Below, in pieces: positions 1 through 11,901 of a stretch of DNA of 64,000 nt. Under the pieces are notes generated by a model. That model worked only from the letters and a program-made list of their open reading frames with translations. It searched no databases and was not told where the DNA came from. How positions within the stretch are numbered: position 1 is the first letter of the stretch; each line of letters begins with the position of its first letter. The stretch covers positions 32,602,758 through 32,666,757 of the forward strand of contig NC_044919.1 of assembly GCF_003576645.1 (NCBI RefSeq), given 5' to 3'. Both the position numbers and the translations under genes were made by a program. Source of the DNA: Ipomoea triloba. Taxonomy: Eukaryota > Streptophyta > Magnoliopsida > Solanales > Convolvulaceae.

Positions 1-1293
1 CAATAACTAAATTAATGAAAGAGTTAACAATCAACTTATTAAGTTACAATGGTTTTAAGTTGCAATAATTACATCCTCAACCCTTTCAGGTTGACCAGTA
101 TTCGCAGAGGACTTTTTCCAACTGCATCAATTGTGTTGGCTGTAGGTTCTATACTGCTTCAAAAGTTGTAAGTTATAAACTTTATTGTTTTATATCTTCA
201 AGTTTACAATTTTTTATATCTCTTTTAATTGCAAATTTTTCTTTCTATTTTGTAGCACAAGTATAAAAATTAAGGATGAATGTCTAAAAGATTTTACTTT
301 CCTAATTAACATTATTAAGATGTATGCTTCATAGATTGAATAAACTAACACTTAATTATTCTAAGAAAACACTACAAACTACAAATTTACCAAATATATG
401 AAATAATATACCTCCGTGCAACATGATTTTTGGGGAAAAAATTATAATTTAGGGGTGATGGATATGCACCTGGAAAATGTGATCTAAGTATCATTTATAT
501 CATTACTTACTGAGAGGTAACCACAACTGCTCTTACCAAAATATTTATGCGATATATGACAAATGTTACAACTTTCTATATTCATTATTTATTTGTGTAT
601 TACTTGATTTCACCACATATTAGCCATAACTTTCAGCAGCATGCAATACAGTAACAAAGAAAGCTAGATATCTGGATGGATCATCTTATATGTTTCTTAG
701 ATGAAGTTACAAAGACAGGCCGATAATTAATGGAAAGAGCAAGGATAGTGCCCCATTACAAATAGTTTAAATTTCTTGTAACAAGCTTATCACTTTGCAA
801 CACTATTAAGTTATAACCATTTAAGACGAAGTGGAAAAACCCCCTTATGCATTGATAATTTACTAAAATTTAAACAACCAATACATGTATTAAACAAAAT
901 AGCAATATAAATGTATAATTATTAATATGTTTACAATAAATATTTATCAAACAATATGTTTAAAAATATTTAACAAAATCTTTAATAAATATTTTTAACA
1001 AAGAGACTCGATATATTTAGCAAACAGTATGTTTAATAAATCAACATACTTAGCATTTTTTTTAGCAGTTTAACATTATTAGTATGTTTATTTACGAAAC
1101 AGTTTTGCACTTACCAGTATGAATTAGTATATGTTTATTGAACATTAGTGGACATTTGTTTTTAAAGTTTAAAATTGTCATAGCAAGCAATAATATAAAC
1201 AGGCAACACTAATACAAAATCACACAAAAGTCACAATCCAACCAGGACAATTTTTAGTTTTAAAAAATTAAGAAATTAAAAAATTAAAGAAAG
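1..1293. other. AT-rich left flank, no gene recognised
   Basis: AT-rich DNA with no open reading frame of note. At about 95-168 a stretch lies between an AG acceptor-like site (TTTCAG) and a GTAAGT donor-like site, and one frame reads with two closely spaced CxxC-like cysteines. It could be an isolated exon of a transposon gene, but I do not recognise it and the support is weak. The rest, including runs rich in TTTAACA/AATATTT, shows nothing interpretable. Confidence 0.5.
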
Positions 1294-1880
1294 CACTCAC
1301 GGCGTCGTGTCGGAGGCTCGGATCTGGTGGCGATGGAGCAACTCAGGCCAGGCAGCCAACGACGAGCTGTTGAGCAGACTGCACCAGCCAACACCGAAGT
1401 CGACGGCGATTGGATCTAGCGATCGCTTACCACACACAACTGGGGTTTCGTCAATCCAGATCTACGGATCTGTCCTCTGTTTTTGCGTCGACGGGGTCAC
1501 CGTTGTCCGGCGAGAACAGAGAAGATAGTTCTCTAATCTCTAGAAGTCGAAGAATGAGAGATTCGGACTTCACCCTTTAGAGAACAGAGGAACATATAAC
1601 TCAGATTCTCAGATGTCAGAACTCCGTCAGGGGTGGTTGCGGTCTAGCGGTGAGAGAGAGAGACAGTGAGGGGCGGTTGAGGTCTGGTGGTGAGAGAGAA
1701 AGAGCGCGAGAGAGACACTGAGGGTTGAGGGGTGGTGGCGGTCTGCCGGTGGCCGGTGGGCGTCTCACATCTGGGATTCTCTCTCTCTTCCTCCACGATT
1801 CTCTCTCTCTCCACTCCGCATCTCTCTCTCTCCGCGTTTCTCCCTCTCCGTATGTTCGCTGCGGATGGAAGGAGTTGTTT
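1294..1880. other. GC-rich block with GA/CT-rich tracts, probably transposon-derived
   Basis: This block is abruptly GC-rich inside very AT-rich DNA. The first part (1294-1525) is CG-rich and reads open for 73 codons on the plus strand. The second part (about 1620-1860) alternates GAGAGAG-rich and CTCTCTCT-rich tracts around a short GC-rich core. Neither strand gives a protein I recognise. The composition resembles a promoter or 5' leader of a transposon gene or a captured host promoter; that is inference from composition only. Confidence 0.35.
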
Positions 1881-2029
1881 GGAGCTAGGTTTGGCAGTGA
1901 AAAATTGATTATGAACATATAGTATGGTTTATGGGTTTGGGCCATGTGTGGCCCAATTCGGCCAGACATGGGCCTAATTTTAAAAAACAAATGTTTTTGG
2001 GCCTATTTTGGAACATACATACACCAATT

Positions 2030-3272
2030 ATAATCCAAAAAAAGCTATGTACATATACATCAAAATATTCCGCAAACAAAATAATTACTCATTTCAATAA
2101 ATAAATTTCCAAAAATCACATAAATTAAATGTTTACAATTAGTAAATTAAAATTTCAATAAATATATTAAATTCCATATTTAACAATGTTTTAATTTCAA
2201 CCAAAAATAAGTTCACAAATTAACAAACTTTCAACAATATATTAAATTCATCAATTATCATAATTTCAAAAACTATTATATTTTCACTGAATACTATAAT
2301 ATATACATACATCAAAATATTCCGCGATCAAAATAATTACTCATTTCAATAACTAAATTTCCAAGTCACATAAATTAAATGCTTATAATTAATAAATTAA
2401 AATTCCAATAAATATATTCAATTCCCTAATTAACAGTATTTTAATTTCAGCAAATATAACTTCACCAATTAACAAACTTTCAACTTTCAATAATATATTA
2501 AATTCATCAATCATCATAATTTAAAAAATATTATATTTTCGCTGAATACTATAATTTCAATATTTATCATAAGTTATTACACTAAATATGCACAAGTTTA
2601 TTTATATAACATATACATACATCCAAATACTACGCAAACACAATAATTACTCATCTCGATAACTAAAGTTACAAAATCACATGAACTAAATGTTTACTCT
2701 TATTAAAATATATGTTAAGCTATTATAATTTATTTTATACTTATGCTTAATATTTTCATCAAAATATTCCACAAACAAAACAATTACTCATTTCAATAAC
2801 TAAATTTCCAAAAATCACATAAATTTAATATTTACAATTACTAAATTAAAATTCCAAAAAAATATATTAAATTCCTTAATTAACATTATTTTAATTTCAA
2901 TAAATATAACTCCACCAATTAACAAAACTTCAATAATGTACTCAATTCACCAATTATCATAATTTCAAAAAATTAGTATATTTTCACCAAATACTATAAT
3001 TTCAATATTTATCATAAGTTACACTAAATATGCACAAGTTTATTTATATAATATACACATATACAAATATACTAAGCACCAATTATCATCATTTAAAAAA
3101 ATGATTATATTTTCACCGAATACTATAATTTCAATATTTATCATAAGTTACACTAAATATGCACAAGTTTATTTATATAATATACACATATACAAATATA
3201 CTAAGTTACACATCCAAACACTACGCAAACACAATAATTAATCATTTCGATAACTAAAATTTCTAAAATAAC
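2030..3272. repeat. Irregular tandem-repeat field upstream of the Helitron gene
   Basis: A motif close to CATCAAAATATTCCGCAAAC, followed by an AATAATTACTCATTTC-like block, recurs at about 2058, 2310, 2620, 2757 and 3211, with spacings from about 140 to 450 bp. Within it, a unit of about 128 bp containing CACTAAATATGCACAAG is duplicated in tandem (about 2949-3076 and 3077-3204). The field is AT-rich and non-coding. It probably belongs to the Helitron that follows, but the element's 5' end was not found, so membership is an inference. Confidence 0.7.
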
Positions 3273-3528
3273 ATAAATTAAATAATTACAGTTACTAAAA
3301 TATTATTAATCCATTATAAATTATTTTATATTTATGCTTAATATTTTATTGTTCTCCAATTTTCAGGTTTTAAGACAACTATTTGGTTTTAAAAAAAAAT
3401 ATAAATTAAATAATTACAGTTACTAAAATATTATTAATCCATTATAAATTATTTTATATTTATGCTTAATATTTTATTGTTCTCCAATTTTCAGGTTTTA
3501 AGACAACTATTTGGTTTTAAAAAAAAAA
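3273..3528 (+). repeat. Perfect-looking 128-bp tandem duplication
   Basis: Two adjacent copies, 3273-3400 and 3401-3528, are nearly identical and differ at the A-run length at the junction. Each contains CTCCAATTTTCAGG, so each carries a possible splice acceptor just upstream of the Helitron reading frame. The near-identity implies a recent duplication. The same period (about 128 bp) appears in the neighbouring duplication at 2949-3204. Confidence 0.85.
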
Positions 3529-3658
3529 TATAAGGTATGTTTTATTTCGTTCATAATGCTTATATGTGTTTTTATTGCTTTTTATGTGTGCTTTTAGTAA
3601 TTGTTACCGAGTATATGATTTTTTTAAAATCCTATCTTTCGTGCGTAGTGCACTAGCA

Positions 3659-6600
3659 ATGAGCGATATTAGTGGTACAAGTGGTATAAAGCCTGTTGAT
3701 AAAGGTCAACAATGTACAAATGTTCAAAAGAGATGCTGTGAGAATATGTCTAAGTACGAATGTAGAAACCTACGCCGTAGGTTAGCTGCTAATGCTTTGG
3801 CGCTTGAGAAAGGAGAGAAGACTTCTCAAGCCAAATCACATTTTAGTGCTCCAATTATATCAGGTTTAATATAATATTTCTATGTTTTGCTTGGTTAATC
3901 AAATTATAAGTCATCATCAATTAAATTTTGACTCTATCTTTTTTTTTTCTTTTTTTTTCCCCTTTGGAATGATGGATGGATATGTGAATGTACATTGACA
4001 TAATTTACATTGTTATCAATTGTGAAAAATTCGTGATTGGGGGTAGATGATTTTGAAAATCATCCTTTTAAATTGTCTGCTGTTAGTGATTGCACTTTTT
4101 GTGGTGCAAAACGATTCCAGTACGAACCATCGGGCTTTTGTTGTCGTGGTGGTGAAATCAAGCTGGTTTCCAATGCAATGCCTTGTGTATTGAAAAATTT
4201 ATTCACCGGTTGTGATGAGGCTTCAAAGAATTTTATGAACTGTGTTAGAACTTATAATAACACATTTGCATTTACGTCTCTTGGAATACACAATCATGAC
4301 AAAGATTTGTGCAGACGTAACAAAGGAATATATACGTTCAGAGTTCAGGGACAAATGTACCATCTAATAGATGATCTTATACCCCATGGTCATTCACCCC
4401 GTAATTTGCAACTCTATTTCTTTGACACTGATGCAGAAGTAGATAATAGAGTTGGGTACACTAATCGACTTGATAGAAGCATAGTTAGTGATCTTGTTGA
4501 ACTTATGTCCCAAAATCCATATGCTCAATTTTTTAGAAGTCTCAAGGATGTCAAATTTGGGGATAACTTTGTTATAAGTTTGAACTCAACTACATCATTA
4601 GATCAAAGAGTTTATAATTTGCCTACAACTTCACAAGTTGCTGCAATATGGCTAGAGAATGATTCAGACAAAGTCCCAAATAATAGAAGCATTAAGGTGT
4701 ATGCATGTAGTGGGCGTTCCCATAATGTTCAATACTATTATGGTTGTTATGACCCATTACAATATCCTCTTTTGTTTCCACTTGGTGAAACTGGTTGGCA
4801 TGAAGGAATTGATAGGAATGTTGCCCTTACATATAATAAAGTAAGGAAACGTCAATCATGCATTATTGACCCTACAATTGTCTCATCTGTGGAAGAACTA
4901 ATTGCGACTGAAGAATCAATTATTAGTGAGGGAAAAAAGAAAAGGTGTGTTTCTTGTAGGGAATATTATGCATACAAGTTTCAAGTGCGTTCAAATGATC
5001 AGTGTTTGTTATTACATACTGGAAGACTTTTACAACAATTTATTGTTGACATTTATATCAAAATTGAAAATCAAAGACTTGATTATTATAGGACACAACA
5101 AGATCAATCTAGAATTGAAACATATCAAGGATTAGTAGATAGTGTTGGTGTTGGAGCAAGTACTGGTTATGATGTCGGTCGTAGAATCATATTGCCAGTG
5201 TCTTTTATTGGTGGACCACGTGATATGAGGAGGAGATACATGGATGCTATGTCACTTGTTCAACGATTTGGAAAACCCGACCTTTTTTTAACAATGACAT
5301 GCAATCCAAATTGGCTTGAGATTAAAGAGTTGTTATACTATAATGATGAGGCACATAATAGACTTGATCTTCTTGCAAGAGTTTTTCGAGCACGGGTTGA
5401 AGTAATGAAAGATGACATTTTGAAAAAACAAATTTTTGGTGAAGTTGCAGCCTATACATATGTGATTGAGTTTCAAAAGAGAGGCCTTCCTCATGCTCAT
5501 TTTTTATTGATTCTACGCGGGAAACATAAAATTACTTCACCAGATCAGAGTGATAAGATTGTGAGTGCTGAAATACCAGATAAAAATGTTGATCCTTATT
5601 TGCATAGTTTAGTTGCAAGGCATATGATTCATGGTCCATGTGAGTCTTTAAATCCTACATTTTCTTGCATGGTCCAAAAAAGAGAAGGGAAAAACAGGTG
5701 TTGTAAAAGTAAATACCCTAAATCGTTTTCTAATGAAACAGTTTTGGGTGATGATTCCTACCCTATTTATCGTAGGAGGGATACTTTTAAAACTGTTTTT
5801 GTTAGGGGACATGTGTTGGATAATCGATGGGTTGTTCCTTATAACAAATATTTATTGGAGAAGTTTGATTGCCATGTTAATGTTGAAATATGTGCAGGAA
5901 TTAAATGTGTTAAATATATTTATAAGTATATTTATAAAGGACATGATAGAGTTAGCATTCGGTTGTGTGGAAATAATGTTGTTGAGGAATATGATGAAAT
6001 TAAAGAATTTCAGAATGCAAGATGGGTATCACCTCCTGAGGCAGCATGGAGGATTTTTAGCTTTAATCTTGCTGAAATGAAACCTTCTGTTGTGCATTTG
6101 CAAGTTCATTTACCAAACTATCAGTATATCAAATTCAATAAACACGAGAAGTTGGTTAGCATAGTTGATGAAAAGAATGGAGAACAAAATTATCGTTCTC
6201 GCACAATGCTAACTCAATTTTTCTATATGAACAGAGTAGATCAACTTGCAAAACAACTTAACTTATTATATCTTGAGTTTCCAGAATTCTTTGTTTGGTC
6301 ATTGAATGATAAGCGTTGGCATCAAAGGAAACAAAGAGAGGTCATTGGAAGAGTTGTATCAGTTATGCCGTCAGAAGGTGAACGTTATTATTTAAGATTA
6401 TTACTAATGAATGTCAGAGCTCCTACTTCTTTTTGTAGTTTGAAGATAATTAAAGGACATACAATGGAGACCTTTAGAGAGGCTGCTGAAAAATTGGGAC
6501 TGCTATCCAGTGATTGTAGCATAGAGAGTTGTATTGAAGAAGCTATTTTGTGTCAAATGCCAACAAGTTTGCGACAGTTATTTGCTACTCTACTAATCTT

Positions 6601-7315
6601 TTGTGATTTACCTAATCCAGTAAGGTTTTGGAATAAATATAAGGAATTCTTTTGTCAAGATTTTATGAACTCAACTAAGTATACTAAGTTTGAAGCTGAA
6701 CTCAAAGCACTTCAACTTGTGAAGCACTTGCTACAAAAAAATGGTAGAAAAATCACCGAATTTAAATTACCTGACCCTGATGTTTATCTTTCTGATTCCC
6801 AAAGACAATATAAAGAAGTTGAGGTAGAAAGAAACCTAGGAATCAATGAATATGACTTGCATTGTATTGACAAACTAAATGACATGCAACGATTGGCTTT
6901 TGATAAAATTATGGTTGCTGTACATTCAGATTGTGGTGGAGTATTTTTTCTTGATGGCCCTGGTGGAACAGGAAAAACATTTCTTTATAGATGTTTATTG
7001 GCAAAGGTTCGGTCACAGGGATTTATTGCACTAGCTACAGCGAGTTCAGGTATTGCCGCTTCAATTCTACCTGGTGGTAGAACGGCTCATTCTAGGTTTA
7101 AGATTCCTATTGATGGGGATAATAGATATGTGTGTAATATTAGTAAACAAAGTGCAGAAGCTGAATTACTAAGGCATAGCAAGTTGATATTGTGGGATGA
7201 AGCTTCCATGGCCAATCGTAAATGTGTAGAGAGTCTTCCATGGCCAATCGTAAAAAAAAAAATGTATGATATTTTGCAACTTTTCATGACATCAAATGTT
7301 GTGGCCTTAACTTGA
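3659..7315 (+). CDS. Helitron Rep/helicase protein, helicase domain truncated
   Basis: Rolling-circle transposase of a plant Helitron. I read two exons, 3659-3863 and 4047-7315 (intron 3864-4046, GT-AG, phase 1), giving about 1157 aa. The start ATG at 3659 is tentative. Seen in the second exon: a Cys-rich N-terminal segment, the HUH motif HAH (codons at 5492-5500) after GLP, and the Tyr-rich catalytic motif KYIYKYIYKG (from 5912). The PIF1-type Walker A GPGGTGKT (about 6956-6979) and Walker B WDEAS (about 7193-7207) follow. The frame then runs through a repeated 20-nt segment and stops at 7315, so helicase motifs after Walker B are missing. Typical family members are several hundred residues longer. 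Rep looks intact; the protein is unlikely to unwind DNA alone. It sits on the same strand as the FLA4-like gene downstream. Confidence 0.88.
7203..7254 (+). repeat. 20-nt direct repeat at the helicase truncation point
   Basis: CTTCCATGGCCAATCGTAAA occurs at 7203-7222 and again at 7235-7254, period 32. Up to the second copy the frame matches the helicase family (WDEASMANRKC...). After it the sequence jumps to unrelated 3' DNA through an A-run. This is the signature of a templated or slipped repair event that deleted the distal helicase coding region. Confidence 0.8.
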
Positions 7316-7456
7316 TGCTAGGTAATTATAAGTTAAAGTCTTTTTGGCTATTACACTTTTAATTCAAATTATATATATTATTTCAAAACAAATTCTCAAC
7401 GCATTAATAGGTCATTGGGCATGTCGTTTCGCGCAAAGCGCGTGCCCGGTAACTAG

Positions 7457-7648
7457 TTAATGTAATAATAAAGAGAGGCATGATAGCCCGCCCACTATGG
7501 GAGTCTGGACCCATAAGCCAACTCACACTCCCAAGCCTCTCTATCTCACTTTACACTTACTTTCATCACTCTCTTAGCTTAGCTTAGCTTTAGCTTCATT
7601 CTTAGCACTTAGCCCTCACCTCACCTATCCTAACAAAAGCTTTGAAGC
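7457..7648 (+). promoter_or_regulatory. Short 5' region of the FLA4-like gene, CT-rich, no clear TATA box
   Basis: Only 192 bp separate the Helitron CTAG from the FLA4-like ATG. The interval is pyrimidine-rich, with tandem AGCTT/TAGCTTAGC motifs and repeated CACC/CTCACC, like a plant 5' leader with a Y-patch. No TATAAA-type box is visible. The transcription start may lie here, or the core promoter may be inside the Helitron 3' end. Confidence 0.4.
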
Positions 7649-8929
7649 ATGGCTGCTACTATTTCCCTTCCCCATTTTGCCCCTCCCACCTTCCTCTATT
7701 TTCTCCTCTTCTCCTCCTCACTCGCCATTGATATCACCACTCTCCTCTCCTCTTACCCTAATCTCACCGACTTCACCTCCCTTCTATCCACCACTAATGT
7801 CGCCGCCGATCTCTCCTCCCGCACCTCCCTCACTCTCCTCGCCGTCCCCAACGCCTTCCTCCCCTCCCCCCACCACCCTCCGTCCCCCACCAATATCGCC
7901 GACGTTCTCCGCTACCACGTCCTCCTCGAGTACCTTTCTTGGTCCGACCTCCGCCGCGTCCCGCCGGCCGGGAAACTCGTGACCACGCTCTTCCAGACGA
8001 CTGGCCGGGCGTCCAGTAACTTCGGGTCGGTGAATATTACCCGGGATCCGGTCTCCGGCGCCGTCACCGTTCATTCTCCGGTTTCTAACGCCACCGTGAT
8101 TTCGCTCGTCCGGAATGTTCCGTACAATGTATCTGTCTTTTCTGTTAATTCTCTTCTTGTGCCTTATGGAATCGATCTAATGGCGTCGGAGACTCGGCCG
8201 CCGTTGGGGCTTAATATAACCAAGACGCTCGTCGACGACCACGGCTTCAACGTCGCCGCCTCAATGCTCGCCGCGTCCGGCGTCGAGGAGGAATTCGAGA
8301 AGGACGAGGGCGGCGCCGGGATTACGCTCTTCGTCCCCACCGACGAGGCGTTTTCCGATCTACCCTCCTCCGCGAGATTCCAATCTCTCCCGGCCGACAA
8401 GAAGGCCGTCGTTCTCCGATTCCACGTTCTCCACTCCTATTACCCGCTCGGCTCGCTCGAATCCATCGTGAATCCGCTCCAGCCGACCTTGGCGACCGAG
8501 CAGAACGGCGCCGGGAGCTTCACGCTCAACATTTCAAGAATCAACGGATCGGTGACGATCGACACCGGAATCGTACGCGCGTTGGTGACTCAGACGGCGT
8601 TTGACCAAAACCCCGTCGCCATTTTCGGAATCTCCCAGGTTTTACTGCCCAAAGAATTCTTCGGGAAGAATCCAATTAAAGGAGACAAGCCTGGGAATGG
8701 CGGTATACCGAGCGGCGTTGCTCAGCCGCCTGATATTTCTCTCTCGCCGGAAAATTCCCCCGGACTGTACGGCCCGTCCAGCCATTTATCGTCCCCGCCG
8801 GGGCTCCGCCAAGACCTTTCCTCGGTGGGGACCAAGAACATAGTAGCAAGAATATTCTTGAGTGTATGCTGTATAGGATTCCACTTTCTGGTATGCCATT
8901 TGCAATTATTTTCGCCGTTAAACTTATAG
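7649..8929 (+). CDS. FLA4: Fasciclin-like arabinogalactan protein, FLA4/SOS5-like
   Basis: Cell-surface glycoprotein of 426 aa, intronless as usual for FLA genes. An N-terminal hydrophobic signal peptide occupies roughly residues 1-26. Two fasciclin (FAS1) domains follow at about 27-175 and 185-340; the second shows TLFVPTDEAF (H1) and VLRFHVLHSYYPLGSL (H2), the first LTLLAVPNAF and DVLRYHVLLEYLSWSDL. Many N-x-S/T sequons are present. The C-terminal part is Pro/Ser/Gly-rich and ends in a hydrophobic stretch consistent with a GPI-anchor signal. Length and the two-FAS1 layout fit Arabidopsis FLA4 (SOS5), which acts in root cell-wall and salt responses. Codon use is markedly GC-rich compared with the surroundings. 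The Helitron terminus lies 192 bp upstream of the ATG, so the promoter abuts or includes transposon DNA. Assignment to FLA4 among FLAs is from remembered family sequence. Confidence 0.85.
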   Translation: MAATISLPHFAPPTFLYFLLFSSSLAIDITTLLSSYPNLTDFTSLLSTTNVAADLSSRTSLTLLAVPNAFLPSPHHPPSPTNIADVLRYHVLLEYLSWSDLRRVPPAGKLVTTLFQTTGRASSNFGSVNITRDPVSGAVTVHSPVSNATVISLVRNVPYNVSVFSVNSLLVPYGIDLMASETRPPLGLNITKTLVDDHGFNVAASMLAASGVEEEFEKDEGGAGITLFVPTDEAFSDLPSSARFQSLPADKKAVVLRFHVLHSYYPLGSLESIVNPLQPTLATEQNGAGSFTLNISRINGSVTIDTGIVRALVTQTAFDQNPVAIFGISQVLLPKEFFGKNPIKGDKPGNGGIPSGVAQPPDISLSPENSPGLYGPSSHLSSPPGLRQDLSSVGTKNIVARIFLSVCCIGFHFLVCHLQLFSPLNL

Positions 8930-11059
8930 TTTCTGAGATTATACACTTGAGAATTGGGGCTACGAAGAAAAATTAGCCATTTTTCAACTGAGATCTGAGA
9001 AAGATGTCCGATTTGTGTTGGTGCGAAGACAATCTAGCGCAGGGAGTAACAAATTTTGGCCTTTTGGGGGTTAAATTTCATCAATGTCCATTATTGCTGC
9101 TGTTGTAATCTGTAAAGTTTCGATTTTATTTATGATTTAGTAATTACAGAAATTCATGGTTAATTTTTGGATTTGTTTAAATTTGGTTTGTAGCTTTGCA
9201 TTATCTTATTAGAGCAGTGATGCAGAGAAAGTGCAGATTGCAGCAGAGTTGTTCAGATGATGTAATGCTTCAAACTCTTTTGCCTATGCAGTTCAGAAAA
9301 ATCTGCAGATTTTTTGGCTTTTGGTCAGAAAGTATGATGACACATTTTATCTAAACATAACTGCCCAGTGCCCATTTTTCTTTTACAGAAACTCAACAGA
9401 CAAAGAAACATACAGAAGATGACCAAAGATGCTAGCTTTATCTAATAATAGAAACAGAAATTTTCTGGGTTTTGAGTGGTTACTGAGTACTTTTCCGGCG
9501 AGGGAAAATAAAGGGTGGGGTGGATGATGGATGACTTGTTTGGTGTCGTGTTGTTGTGGGATAAGAGAGGGGTATGTTGGTCAAGATGAAACTTTTGTGC
9601 ATTACAGCAAATCCAGTTTGGATTGTCTGGGAGTTTGGCTGGTTGGATATTAATTAGTGGCAGGGAGAAAGGGAGTGACGATGATATGATCCGACAGGGA
9701 AAGATTGTTGCTCTTTCAACTTTAAACATATGTAAAGCAAACTAGTACTCACCATTTATATGCTAAATGTTCATAATTAAAATTGTGGATATTCAGTATG
9801 TACATAAATGATAACACTAAATATACAAACACATCAGAACCTACGCAGAACTCATTATACATAATTGAGATGGATGTATAGAATTTGTGGTTAGAATACA
9901 CAGAATGTACAGAATATCACCACAACATACGAAGAACTCATCTTATAAGTTAGAGGTCAAATGGGAAACTCTGAAATGGGATTTCCAAAAAATCATTAAT
10001 TAAAAAGATTCAAAACAACGTCGTTTCAGATCGAGATGGACAATGCATTGTACACTCCGATCTACAATATAAATTATCCTACATAATTGTGTGCACGCTC
10101 ATACTTCAAGCCAATCAGGCCCATGTAGGGATTGGGCCTCCCCTCACCAATGTAGAATGTTAAAAAGATAATAATAATCTTAGAAGGCAAGCAATTAGTG
10201 AATAATGCAAAAAAAAAAAAAAAAAGATAATCAAATAAATCCCTAACAATATTTTCTCAATAAGCCAAACTAAGCGTCATTACCATTTTCTTTACACGCA
10301 TATCTAATCACGTTTAGGGGTAATTAAGAATTCCTTAATTTAACACTATATAGTCTTAGGTTGCTATGTTTACGGGGAAATTATTGTTAAACGTCGGCTT
10401 TAGAGTTTAACATTAAAATCAAAGACTAAAAAGTCAAAACTTGCTCAGAAAAAGCGCTTATCATGCCATACCATCGGATAAAAACAAATCTATAATCATA
10501 TGATCCATGCCTCATTACAACATAATTATGAAATTACTCTAAGGTCTAAACCCTAAACCTAAATGCACACATCACCGGATTTGAATTATCTTAGTTGAGA
10601 ATCTTCACAGAACCCCAAAAACAGGACAAAATAAAATTAAAGCACTCAATTGCGCTCAATTAGTGATCACAACAAAACTCTAGGGAGTATAATTTAGTAA
10701 ATTTACTAAAAATCATTAATTCAAATGGAAAGACTTTGAGATCGTTTAAGTTTAAGTTCAAGAATTAATACTTATTTATACGTAACAACGTTTTGAGATA
10801 TTATACACGTTATAATATTGTAAGGCATTATAAAAATTTTCGCGATAATATTGGGCTTAGCTTAGGTATTAAGGATTCAGGGAAAGTGGCTTTTTATTCT
10901 AATGTATTGGTTTGAGGGTTCTAACCCAATAACCATATCATGTATACTTAATGATTATTATATCATAATATAGAATTGAAATTCTAATATTGAATTTACA
11001 AGATTGCTTTTATTATTGTGTTAAATTGTTGGACTACGCAAACACACACAAATAGAGAT

Positions 11060-11064
<5 letters not shown>

Positions 11065-11099
<35 letters not shown>
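11065..11099. repeat. (TA)n microsatellite
   Basis: Uninterrupted TA dinucleotides in non-coding DNA. Confidence 0.95.
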
Positions 11100-11103
<4 letters not shown>

Positions 11104-11826
11104 TTATTTATATTTGCTTTTCAATTACTCTACTAGTTAAAAAACCGTTAAGCGCTCGTGTATTTTTTTTTAAATTGTTTTATTTTTAATTTTTTTAAAT
11201 TGATAATTATAAACTATTTTGGATTGTCACCTATAAATCTATGACAAAAAATGGAATTAACGCTTAATTAAAAACATTGGTCTCTTTTATGATGATTAGC
11301 ACATGAAAACATTCACATTTTTAAGGAGGAAGTAAGGTGGTAAGCAATGGATCAAAAATTTCAAGCCATGTATTGTAAGGATAGAAACTTCTTTGAAATT
11401 TGATTGAAAAGAAAATTATATTTGCTCATACAATATAGTGCATATAGAGAGAAAAAAACAACAAAAAGATTGTGTAATATGTTTTGACTAATGTGGACCG
11501 TAAGAAATTATATACTTCTAACCAACTAGCCGATGGGAAGTGGTGGATGAGAGTTGAAAATGTGCGTAATTATATATATATATTTTTTTTTGATAAAAAT
11601 GTATTGTCATAATGCTATGGGGTGATAATTCAACAAAAAAAGTATGTGTAAAAATTGAATTTATAATTTTTAAAAATAAACTCTACCCACTTGACCATTA
11701 CTTTTGAGACATTTTTATTCCCATTTTTGTTCACTAGAAACTATTCTATTCATAGTTGAATCATGGCTACAAAAATACAAAACAAAACAAAACCTAGCAA
11801 CTATAGCTCAACACACCGACTTTAAA

Positions 11827-11901
<75 letters not shown>
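11827..11901. repeat. (AAT)n microsatellite, about 25 units
   Basis: Uninterrupted ATA/AAT trinucleotides. In one frame they read as a poly-Asn run, which is not evidence of a gene. Confidence 0.95.

Larger units (their letters stand above)
2030..7456 (+). mobile_element. Helitron with Rep/helicase gene; 3' end resolved, 5' end not found
   Basis: The 3' terminus is textbook: a perfect hairpin with stem CGCGC/GCGCG and loop AAA (7430-7442), a 10-nt spacer, then CTAG at 7453-7456 followed by T, as expected for insertion between A and T. The element encodes an HUH-type Rep fused to a PIF1-like helicase, the hallmark of plant Helitrons. The left boundary given here is nominal: no A|TC 5' terminus of the TCTATACTA type was found, and the true end may lie elsewhere in the left flank or outside the window. 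The helicase region is internally deleted, so the copy is probably not autonomous. Confidence 0.85.

Noticed and set aside
95..168. Possible exon between TTTCAG and GTAAGT with Cys pairs
   Set aside because: Too short and unrecognised; no neighbouring exon could be joined to it, so it is noted only in the flank entry.
1616..1990. 124-codon minus-strand frame rich in Arg/Glu and Pro/Ser
   Set aside because: It is a translation of GAGAGA/CTCTCT tracts; the residues reflect simple sequence, and nothing family-like is visible.
7457..7648. AATAATAAAG at 7464 as a TATA box for the FLA4-like gene
   Set aside because: It lacks the TATAAA core and lies at the Helitron edge; not supported as a promoter element.
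9442..9729. 95-codon minus-strand frame
   Set aside because: No recognisable domain, no splice partners, and ordinary composition for chance frames in this DNA.
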